Position numbers and translations under genes: made by a program | Origin: Janthinobacterium sp. 344 | Lineage (GTDB): Bacteria > Pseudomonadota > Gammaproteobacteria > Burkholderiales > Burkholderiaceae_D | NCBI RefSeq assembly: GCF_900112025.1 | Contig: NZ_FOKL01000002.1 | Coordinates: forward strand, 706,339 to 770,338 | Direction of reading: 5' to 3' | Length of the DNA stretch: 64,000 nt | Notes under the pieces: model-generated | Database searches by the model: none | What the model was told of the DNA's origin: nothing | What the model saw: the letters and a program-made list of their open reading frames with translations, nothing else | In this document: in pieces, positions 58,201-64,000 of the stretch | Layout: every line of letters starts with the position of its first letter | Position numbering within the stretch: position 1 is the first letter of the stretch

Positions 58201-58692
58201 GGCGCGGGCATAGTCTTGCAGGCTGCGCGAGATCGATGCCTGGGTAGCCAGTTCGGTCGGGCCGATATTCGTGCCGGCGCCCATGTTGTTGCGGTTGAAA
58301 ACCTGATTGCGGATAGCGTTGGTGCTGACTTTCACCACTTGCATGTCGGCGCCCAGCGTCGCATCGACGTTGGCCGTTTCGGCCAGGGCGATATACACGC
58401 CTTCGCGTTTTTCAACGACGCCATTTTTGGTAATGGTGATGGTGTAAGGACCGCCGGCACGCAGGCCGCGTGCAACATAACGGCCTTCTGCATCGGTGGT
58501 CACGTTGCTGGCCGAACCGGACTCAACGTGAACGATATTGACTTGCGCGCCAGCTGCCGGCTTGCCGTCGGTGGCCGAGATACGGCCGCCGATGGAAGAT
58601 GTAGTGTTCTGTGCGAACGATGGTGCCGCCGCCAGTGCAATAGACAGGCTCAACGCGATTTGCGTCAGCCGAAGTCGCTTGTGATTGATCAT
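55282..58692 (-). CDS. Large Oar-like TonB-dependent receptor, candidate nucleoside/nucleic acid receptor
   Basis: A 1136-residue outer-membrane protein. Signal peptide to about residue 27, a carboxypeptidase-regulatory-like domain (SIGGRISATDGKPAAGAQVNI, about 32-115), plug domain (NSRYNSMTIDGVAVNDTFG, about 187; GYTGANVNAVTKSGTN, about 238), then the barrel ending in ...QATVKYEF with the terminal Phe. Oar-like receptors are known from Myxococcus and many proteobacteria, with few known substrates. The only upstream control element is module copy 3, shared with nucleoside genes. The codon use looks less GC-rich at third positions than its neighbours, as in highly expressed genes. Confidence 0.92.
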   Translation of the reverse strand: MINHKRLRLTQIALSLSIALAAAPSFAQNTTSSIGGRISATDGKPAAGAQVNIVHVESGSASNVTTDAEGRYVARGLRAGGPYTITITKNGVVEKREGVYIALAETANVDATLGADMQVVKVSTNAIRNQVFNRNNMGAGTNIGPTELATQASISRSLQDYARADPRLSQTDKERGEISVAGQNSRYNSMTIDGVAVNDTFGLEASGTATGKQPISIEAIQSVQVNVANYDVTQKGYTGANVNAVTKSGTNKVKGSVYYAFRNDTMSGDRYNSTDDTYYAPPKSKDTTKGITLGGPLIEDKLFLFANYEKTTSSRGAPAFGPVGSAQTNVAITQGAIDSAIAIAKDKYGIDAGTSAVPAGSEFTATEKLLKLDWNLTDTQRMMLRYTKTEQSEPIYTGFSGTGLSLSSYWYDQNKSLETLVGQWTAEWTPTFSTEVKVSSRDYDSVPRNNAYLPAIGLQFSGALPAGAPSSLATGNRFLNFGTEMSRQRNILGTKTKDFYAAGTWSLGEHEVKFGTDYSKNDVYNAFLQNVNGNYTFGCINSSATFAYSFGAINCGTATAAQLQAAVLENFSRGRPSSYTYQVPQAGRTLDDAVATFSLKNIGLFLQDTWEVNKQLTLTAGLRIDGTRIGEKPIYNARAAQATVARTTPTGRQTGGFGIDNSHTIDGENLYQPRFGFNYKLESARPTQIRGGVGLFQGAAMSVWLGNPYQNTGMATQNITCASSAGTCPTSDGFFNPDPTKQPTSVPAVIPAMKVDALSQDLAQPSVWKANLAIEHELPWMGLIVSAEYLRFQTKSAIYYEELNMGAPTATGSDGRPMYYGPNAYNTACWNANGALIGGANCSALTKAGSNAAFGQVLMAKNTDKGESNVLTLSVRSPTRDGLSWGSSYTYTDGTEVSPLTSSTSSSNWGSRAVFNPNENVASNSNYLVKDRFTANVNWQKRFFGEYKTTFGLFYEGRSGKPYSWTINNDLNGDGLAGNDLMYIPSAPGSGEVVFSGATPAARAANEAAFWKVVNANGDLRKAKGGVIGRNESFSPWTNSFDVRMSQEVPGFFKGNKGIITFDILNVGNLLNRKWGRINEVGFQSAGGQVRSFVDYVGMENGKYVYNTRPVVESLETRQVKGESQWALQATVKYEF

Positions 58693-59163
58693 CTTTAACC
58701 CCAGAAAAGACTATTATTTTTTGAAAATCCTGGATTGCCCCGCTGCCCGGCTGCGCCGCACAGCAACACAAACACAACATTTCCTCTTTACGATGCTGCA
58801 ACTGTTACGCCGGCTGGACTGGCTGCGGTCCTGACAAAGACCATCACAAACGCCTTTCCACACATCACGGCCATGGAAGATTCAAGCAATAACGACAGAA
58901 AACCATGCTTCCTGTCTGTACAACCCAGGGCGCTAGCACCTGTGTCATTCACCCGACATGCTGAGCCGGCCAACATGGCAAGCCGCGAGTGTAATTGTTA
59001 AATATTTCAAGACTGTGACACGGCGGCAAGATACGGAGGAATGTCGTCATTTAGCGACGCGACTGTTTGTTCCACTCTGCATCTCACCGTTATTTACTGC
59101 AAATACCCATCTTCATACGCTATCAGCCATCTGAATTGTGACTTTTTAACATCACGCTCATCC

Positions 59164-59234
59164 CACTATGCATCATCAAAAAATGGATGACAAATACGTT
59201 TTTTTTTACATATTTATATATTTTAAATATAAAT
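59164..59234 (-). promoter_or_regulatory. Nucleoside regulatory module, copy 3 (TonB receptor promoter)
   Basis: Read toward the TonB receptor: palindrome ATTTATAT-N7-ATATAAAT (59234-59212, perfect arms), 14 bases, GTATTTGTCAT, then TTGTCA-N17-CATAGT (59193-59188 and 59170-59165), ending TGATGCATAGTG. One base shorter than copies 1 and 2 in the promoter spacer. Confidence 0.85.
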
Positions 59235-59431
59235 AGCGTGGGAGAACTGGCTGGATTGATATCGTGCTGACAGCGTCCGGGCTCATGGCGCGAGATTATA
59301 AATGAGCAATATGTCCTTGAATTTGATTCATCCATCAAATTGCGCAAAGTCGCGCATCTGTCGTTAATTGTGTCGCATGTCCGCCACAAAATTAACAAAA
59401 AAACAGCACGGAATGGGAAGGGGAAAAAAGA

Positions 59432-59454
59432 AACGGCCGGAGAATCCGGCCGTT
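59432..59454 (-). terminator. Terminator of the adenosine deaminase transcript
   Basis: AACGGCCGG-N5-CCGGCCGTT, a perfect nine-base stem followed on the minus strand by a T-rich run, 32 bp after the stop codon. Confidence 0.88.
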
Positions 59455-59485
59455 GTGAAAGTCTCAGTATCGACAATGCCGAAAC

Positions 59486-60988
59486 TTACGGTTTGCTTCT
59501 TTTTCCCGCTTTGTCGGCGGCAGCGATCTGCGCCTCAAAGCGGGCAAAACGCGCGTCGAGCGCTTTCAACAAACGTTGTTTGTCTGCATCAGCCAGGAAG
59601 GAGTAGCGCAGGCTGTTATACGACAGCTGCTTCAATTCCGCATAATCGGTCTTGTACTGGCTGGCAAACAGCACGTACTCATTCGACAAGGTATTGCGCG
59701 ACACGCCCGCGTCATCCGTCGAAATCACGAACGGCACGCCGTACTTGCGGTACAGGGTGATCGGATGGGCCTGGCCCTTGATACCGAGGATGTAGTCGTT
59801 GCTGGTCAGGTTCACTTCCACGGGGATGTTCCGCTCACGCATCTTCTGCATGGTGGCCAGCGCATTGTGCTCATAGGCGATATCCATGCCGTGGCCGATA
59901 CGATCGGCACCGGCCACGTCGACGGCTTCGGCGATGTGGAAAGCCATGCCTTCCGGCGGCACCATGCCCAGCGCCAGCTCGCCCGCGTGCAGGGCGATCT
60001 TGACGTTCGGATATTTTGTCTTGAGGAACTTGAACATTTCCATGTGCAGGCTGTAATCGCGCATGGAAACATTCACGCTTTCCTGGCCCACGATGTTCAC
60101 GCCCACCACCAGCGGATTCAGGCTGGCCGCCTTGAATGCCGCCACCATCGAAGAGAACACTTGCGATGGCGACAGAAAGCGCAGCACGTACGCCTGGTAG
60201 CGCATGGTGAAGTGCGCGTCATCGATGCCGGCGCTGCTGCTGTTCACGTTATCGTTGTAGGCGCGGATGCTTTTCTGGAAGCTGGCATCCTGCTCCAGGC
60301 TCTGGGTCCAGTTGGCCAGCACGGTATGCAAGGCCGCCGGCGGCAAGCCCGGTGCCAGCACCTGCTGGTCGAACTGGGCGTTTTGCACGAACGGCGACAG
60401 TTCGAAAATCGTTTCGATATAGCTCAGGTTTTCCGCGATGGCACGCTGCTTCAGGGTGTTCAGTCCATCGGCCGTATTCGTCGACGCCACAGGGCCGAAG
60501 TAGCCGAAGGTGTCAAAAAAAGTGCGGTCCGGTGGCGTCTGGATGGCGCCGTGGTTGTAAAAATCCTTGGTCGACCAGCGCTGCAGCAATTCCGCATACA
60601 GGCCCGCATCGGCAAACACTTCCGTGGACGACAGGCAGCTGCGCTGTGCGGCCGGCTTGGCGCGCTCGGCCGCCACGACCTCCTTGTTGCTCTCGATGCG
60701 GTAGGTCGTCTTGTTGACGCAATAGTTTTCCTTGTCGACCCAGTCGAGGAATTGCTCCGCGTAGATGGCGCCCGAGTAGTGATGATGCAAGTCGCCGCCC
60801 TTGGGCATCATGGAAAAGAACAGGCTCAGCTCGGCAGTCCTGGGCTGGCTACCCGCCACCAGCGCGGCAAAATGACGCGCGGTGGCCGCTTCGTTGGCGG
60901 ACGGAGTGGCGGTGGCCGTCGCGGCGTACGCCGTCCCGGACATAGCCAGCGCGGCGCCAAGCGCCAGGCTAGTGAGTTTCTTTTGCAT
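59486..60988 (-). CDS. Exported adenosine deaminase
   Basis: A 500-residue protein with a signal peptide (MQKKLTSLALGAALAMSGTAYA). Deaminase motifs: MPKGGDLHHHYSGAIY (metal His pair, about 61), IALHAGELAL (about 334), DRIGHGMDI (about 365) and VISTDDAGVS (about 429). It is longer than cytosolic Add (about 333) and resembles secreted ADGF-type enzymes. Acting in the periplasm it would turn adenosine to inosine before import. It shares an operon direction with guaD (43 bp upstream) and xdhC. Confidence 0.92.
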   Translation of the reverse strand: MQKKLTSLALGAALAMSGTAYAATATATPSANEAATARHFAALVAGSQPRTAELSLFFSMMPKGGDLHHHYSGAIYAEQFLDWVDKENYCVNKTTYRIESNKEVVAAERAKPAAQRSCLSSTEVFADAGLYAELLQRWSTKDFYNHGAIQTPPDRTFFDTFGYFGPVASTNTADGLNTLKQRAIAENLSYIETIFELSPFVQNAQFDQQVLAPGLPPAALHTVLANWTQSLEQDASFQKSIRAYNDNVNSSSAGIDDAHFTMRYQAYVLRFLSPSQVFSSMVAAFKAASLNPLVVGVNIVGQESVNVSMRDYSLHMEMFKFLKTKYPNVKIALHAGELALGMVPPEGMAFHIAEAVDVAGADRIGHGMDIAYEHNALATMQKMRERNIPVEVNLTSNDYILGIKGQAHPITLYRKYGVPFVISTDDAGVSRNTLSNEYVLFASQYKTDYAELKQLSYNSLRYSFLADADKQRLLKALDARFARFEAQIAAADKAGKRSKP

Positions 60989-61031
60989 CAGCGTTCTCGA
61001 TCAGAGTGATTCCTATTGAACAACGGGTAGG

Positions 61032-62348
61032 TCAGCCCTGCTCCCGCACATGCACGCAGCGGCCGCCCGAATAGGTGGCGGCCACGGTGCGGTCATCGCC
61101 CAGCAACGCGAAGGCAAACAGCAATTCCTCGAGGCTTTGGCAAGCCGCCGTGCGGCGCGCCAGCAGCGGTGTCGACTTCTTGTCGAGCACAATAAAATCC
61201 GCTTCCGTGCCGGCCGTGAAATTGCCCAGGATGCCTTCCAGTTGCATGGCCCGCGCGGCGCCCAGCGTGGCCAGGTAAAACATGCGCAAGGCAGGCAGGT
61301 AGCTGCCTTTCAAGCGTGCTACTTTATAGGCTTCGTTCATGGTTTGCAACATCGAGAACGAAGTGCCACCGCCCACGTCCGTGGCCAGCGAGATGAGCAC
61401 CCGCGCCGCATCGGCCCGTTCAAAATCGAATAGTCCGCTGCCGAGGAAGAGATTGGACGTGGGGCAGATGGCCGCCGCCGAGGCGCTTTCCGCCATGCGT
61501 GCGCGGTCGCGCTCATCGAGCCAGATGCAGTGGCCGAACATGGCGCGCGGGCGCAGCATGCCGTACTGGTCATACACATCGAGGTAGCTGCGCGCCTGCG
61601 GGTGCAGTTCGCGCACCCAGCGGCATTCATCCTCGTTTTCCGACACGTGCGTCTGCAGATAGGTATCCGGGTAAGCGCGCGCCAGCTCGCCCGCCAGATG
61701 CATCTGTTCATTCGTCGACGTAGGCACGAAGCGGGGCGTGATGGCATACAGCGAGCGGCCGCGCTTGTGCCAGCGGCGTATCAATTCTTCGCTCTCATGC
61801 GCGCCCGACTCGGCCGTGTCGCGCAAGAATTCCGGGCAGTTGCGGTCCATCATGACCTTGCCCGCCACCATGCGCAAGCCGCGCGCCTCGCTGGCGCCAA
61901 AGAAGGCATCAACCGATTGCGGATGCACGCTGCCATACACCATCGCCGTGGTGGTGCCGCAGCGCAGCAGTTCGTCGAGGAAGAACTCGGCCACGTTGCG
62001 CGCATGCACAGGGTCCTCGAACGCGCGCTCGGTAGGAAACGTGTACGTTTCCAGCCACGGCAGCAAGCCCGGTGCGGGCGAGGCGATCATTTCCGTCTGC
62101 GGGAAATGCAGGTGCGTGTCGATAAAACCAGGGACGATCAGCTTGCCGCTGTAATCGACGATGCCGGTGCCCGGCGGCAGGGTCGGCAGCAGTTGCGCGT
62201 AATCACCGGCTGCCACAACTTTTCCGTCGGCAACGATCAGCAAGCCATCCGCATGCCAGGCATGCGCCGCTTCATTGAATGCGGGATCGGCGTGGAAGTG
62301 CAGCAAGCTGGCACGGTAAGCTTGCAATGTGGCAGGAACAATCGGCAT
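61032..62348 (-). CDS. guaD: Guanine deaminase
   Basis: A 438-residue amidohydrolase: zinc motif DTHLHFPQTEMIASP (about 77), LQTHVSENEDEC (about 233), MFGHCIWLDERD (about 269) and ATDVGGGTSFSM (about 323). The signature PQTEMI and GGGTSFSM are specific for guanine deaminase. It makes xanthine, the substrate of the xanthine dehydrogenase encoded next to it. No signal peptide, so cytosolic. Nine bp behind xdhC. Confidence 0.96.
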   Translation of the reverse strand: MPIVPATLQAYRASLLHFHADPAFNEAAHAWHADGLLIVADGKVVAAGDYAQLLPTLPPGTGIVDYSGKLIVPGFIDTHLHFPQTEMIASPAPGLLPWLETYTFPTERAFEDPVHARNVAEFFLDELLRCGTTTAMVYGSVHPQSVDAFFGASEARGLRMVAGKVMMDRNCPEFLRDTAESGAHESEELIRRWHKRGRSLYAITPRFVPTSTNEQMHLAGELARAYPDTYLQTHVSENEDECRWVRELHPQARSYLDVYDQYGMLRPRAMFGHCIWLDERDRARMAESASAAAICPTSNLFLGSGLFDFERADAARVLISLATDVGGGTSFSMLQTMNEAYKVARLKGSYLPALRMFYLATLGAARAMQLEGILGNFTAGTEADFIVLDKKSTPLLARRTAACQSLEELLFAFALLGDDRTVAATYSGGRCVHVREQG

Positions 62349-62357
62349 GACGTCTTT

Positions 62358-63428
62358 CTATAAGGGGTGAATGGCCGCGCGGCTTTTGCGGCGCGGCGGC
62401 GCGCTGGCAGTTACCAGCCGCAGCGGTGCGGCCAGGGCCGCGCTGGCGGCTTCCTCCCACACCATCAATAATTGACAGGCAACGGACGCGGCGATCACGG
62501 CCGGCGCCTTGTTGCGGATACCCGGCATGCCGATCGGACACACCATGGCGGCGATACGCTCGTCCGGCACGCCGCGCGCCTGCAGGCGATGCTCGAACTG
62601 CTTGCGTTTCGTTTGCGAACCGATCAGACCGAACCAGCCCGCATCGTCGCGCGCCATGATGGCTTGCGTCAAGCGCTGATCCAGCGCATGGCTGTGCGTC
62701 ATGACGAGAAAACTGCCGCCCGGCGGCGCCATGGACACAAACTCTTCTGGCGTGTCGGTGGCGGCGATGCGCACATTATCGGGCATCTGCGCAGGAAACA
62801 TGTCCTCGCGTTCATCGACCCAGGTGACATTGCACGGCAAGTGGGCCAGCGCGCGCACGATGGCGGCGCCCACGTGGCCGGCGCCAAACAGGGTCAGGTG
62901 GGCGCGCGGCGCCAGGATTGGGTCGACCAGCCAGCGCCGCCCATCCATGCCTTGCGCCACATGCGCGCCGCGTTCGCGTGAAAACGTATCGGGCGCCTGG
63001 TCGCCCGTGCCAGCGATCAGCTTGCCCGCCGCATCGAACAGGGCCGCAGCGGCAGCGCCGTCGAACGCCGTCAAACGCCAGCTGTCCTGCTGGCGGCGTT
63101 CGCGCAAGGCGGCCAATACGGCCGCCAGGCCGGCATCGACGGGTTCGAATGCCAGCCAGACGACGCCGCCACAGCACTGGCCCAGGCTGGGGCCCAGCGC
63201 AAAGCGCTCCAGGCGCGCCTGGGTATTGCCCGTGACCAGCATGGTCTTGGCAATTTCGACGGCGCGCAATTCCAGGTGGCCGCCACCGATGGTGTCGAGC
63301 TGTCCGCGCGTGGTGACGCGCATCTTCGCGCCCGCCTCGCGTGGCCCGGAGCCCTCCACCACGGCCACCGTCACCAGCACGCACGCTTGCGTCTCATCTT
63401 CCAGCGTCGTCAGCCAGTCGCTCATCAT
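62358..63428 (-). CDS. xdhC: XdhC, xanthine dehydrogenase maturation factor
   Basis: A 356-residue XdhC: N-terminal CVLVTVAVVEGSGPREAGAKMRVT (about 16-39), GHLELRAVEIAK (about 51), and a C-terminal Rossmann domain with LTLFGAGHVGAAIVRALA (about 178). It binds the molybdenum cofactor, aids its sulfuration and inserts it into XdhB. It starts 7 bp behind xdhB, consistent with an xdhA-xdhB-xdhC-guaD order. Confidence 0.95.
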   Translation of the reverse strand: MMSDWLTTLEDETQACVLVTVAVVEGSGPREAGAKMRVTTRGQLDTIGGGHLELRAVEIAKTMLVTGNTQARLERFALGPSLGQCCGGVVWLAFEPVDAGLAAVLAALRERRQQDSWRLTAFDGAAAAALFDAAGKLIAGTGDQAPDTFSRERGAHVAQGMDGRRWLVDPILAPRAHLTLFGAGHVGAAIVRALAHLPCNVTWVDEREDMFPAQMPDNVRIAATDTPEEFVSMAPPGGSFLVMTHSHALDQRLTQAIMARDDAGWFGLIGSQTKRKQFEHRLQARGVPDERIAAMVCPIGMPGIRNKAPAVIAASVACQLLMVWEEAASAALAAPLRLVTASAPPRRKSRAAIHPL

Positions 63429-63435
63429 TCGCTCC

Positions 63436-64000
63436 TTACGCCGCCACGCCAGCCGCTTGCACGGCCATCACCGCCTTGAGGATTTCCTCGCTGGTGGCGG
63501 GGGCATTCAGCGGTGGCTGGACAGCGTGATTGGCGACGCTGGAAATGGCGTCGCGGATGGCAAAGAAGACGGAAAACGGCAACAGCAACGGCGGTTCGCC
63601 CACGGCTTTCGAGCGGTGGATGCTGTCTTCCACATTGCGGTTCTGGAACAACTGCACGCGAAAATCTTCGGGACAATCGGAAATGCCGGGAATTTTATAC
63701 GTCGAAGGCGCATGCGTCATCAGCTTGCCCGCCGCATTCCACCACAGCTGCTCCGTCGTCAGCCAGCCCATGCCCTGGATAAACGCGCCTTCCACCTGGC
63801 CCAGGTCGATGGCGGGATTGAGCGACTGGCCCGCATCGTACAAGGCATCGGCGCGCAGCAGCTTCCATTCGCCCGTCAGGGTATCGACCACCACTTCCGC
63901 CACAGCCGCGCCATACGCGTAATACGAAAACGGATGGCCCGTCATCGTCTTCGCATCCCATGACAAGCCGGGCGTGGCATAGAAGCCGTCCGACCACAGT
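63436..64000 (-). CDS. xdhB: XdhB, xanthine dehydrogenase molybdopterin subunit, C-terminal part
   Basis: The last 188 residues are visible; the rest lies beyond the window. Features: SDGFYATPG, GHPFSYYAYGAAVAEVVVDTLTGEW, GQSLNPAIDLGQVEGAFIQGMGWLTTEQL and SKAVGEPPLLLPFSVFFAIRDAI, where the Glu of GEPP is the catalytic base of the xanthine oxidase family. It oxidises hypoxanthine and xanthine to urate, which PuuD uses at the other end of the window. Confidence 0.95.
   Translation of the reverse strand, partial: LWSDGFYATPGLSWDAKTMTGHPFSYYAYGAAVAEVVVDTLTGEWKLLRADALYDAGQSLNPAIDLGQVEGAFIQGMGWLTTEQLWWNAAGKLMTHAPSTYKIPGISDCPEDFRVQLFQNRNVEDSIHRSKAVGEPPLLLPFSVFFAIRDAISSVANHAVQPPLNAPATSEEILKAVMAVQAAGVAA

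Larger units (their letters stand above)
58693..59485. other. Non-coding region, 793 bp, between adenosine deaminase and the TonB receptor
   Basis: No supported gene; short frames here have no ribosome site or family similarity. It contains the adenosine deaminase terminator (59432-59454) and module copy 3 (59164-59234). From the predicted start near 59158 the TonB receptor leader would be about 466 bases, unusually long; I found no recognisable riboswitch in it, though structure could be present. Confidence 0.65.

Noticed and set aside
55306-58698. A 1130-codon open frame on the plus strand
   Set aside because: Exact antisense of the TonB receptor gene; no signal, domain or ribosome site, and the minus-strand protein has all the receptor hallmarks.

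Overview
The window is a densely packed, high-GC chromosomal segment that is almost entirely about acquiring and degrading purines, pyrimidines and nucleosides. The gene repertoire points to a betaproteobacterium of the Oxalobacteraceae type (Janthinobacterium, Massilia or Duganella-like): membrane urate hydroxylase PuuD, reductive pyrimidine degradation through PreTA, a PEP-CTERM surface protein, and many TonB receptors and LysR regulators. The assignment is an inference from gene content; no rRNA or tRNA is present. I saw no insertion sequence, phage or CRISPR array.

Layout. 1-1483: the start of a TonB receptor and a DUF2946 protein. 1531-5076: pqiABC, the envelope lipid-transport operon. 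5167-10434: an amidase, DUF2848, MHS-family transporter, DUF4286 and LysR cluster of unknown substrate. 10509-15870: urate breakdown (an M20 hydrolase coupled to puuD, a divergent LysR, and a fused OHCU decarboxylase/allantoate amidohydrolase). 15891-28106: a complete reductive uracil/thymine pathway (NCS1 permease, PreTA, dihydropyrimidinase, beta-ureidopropionase, omega-aminotransferase, CoA-acylating semialdehyde dehydrogenase) with a MocR and a RutR-like TetR regulator and a recognisable RutR-type operator. 28135-32025: unrelated genes (PEP-CTERM protein, small beta-barrel, VOC protein, M19 dipeptidase). 32022-44128: nucleoside catabolism (deaminase, cdd, deoA, ALDH16-type dehydrogenase, deoC, deoB, PNP), divergent psuK-psuG, and a LysR gene. 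44566-49224: a BMP-type nucleoside ABC importer. 49276-51094: a NudK-DUF4406 fusion divergent from a DeoR-family gene. 51128-64000, all on the minus strand: S1/P1 nuclease, phospholipase D-like protein, 5'-nucleotidase, a large Oar-like TonB receptor, exported adenosine deaminase, guanine deaminase, xdhC and the end of xdhB.

Main discovery. One 71-72 bp regulatory module occurs three times, in the same orientation relative to its presumed target: in front of the PNP-deo operon (40788-40859), the nucleoside ABC importer (44193-44264) and the large TonB receptor (59164-59234). Each copy holds a palindrome ATTTATAT-N7-ATATAAAT with the T-N11-A geometry of a LysR-type site, then 14 bases, then a promoter TTGyCA-17/18-CATAGT. 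The LysR gene at 43226 lies next to the middle copy. This ties together outer-membrane uptake, inner-membrane uptake and catabolism as one candidate regulon. It also predicts that the unannotated-substrate TonB receptor imports nucleosides or nucleic-acid fragments produced by the exported nuclease and 5'-nucleotidase next to it.
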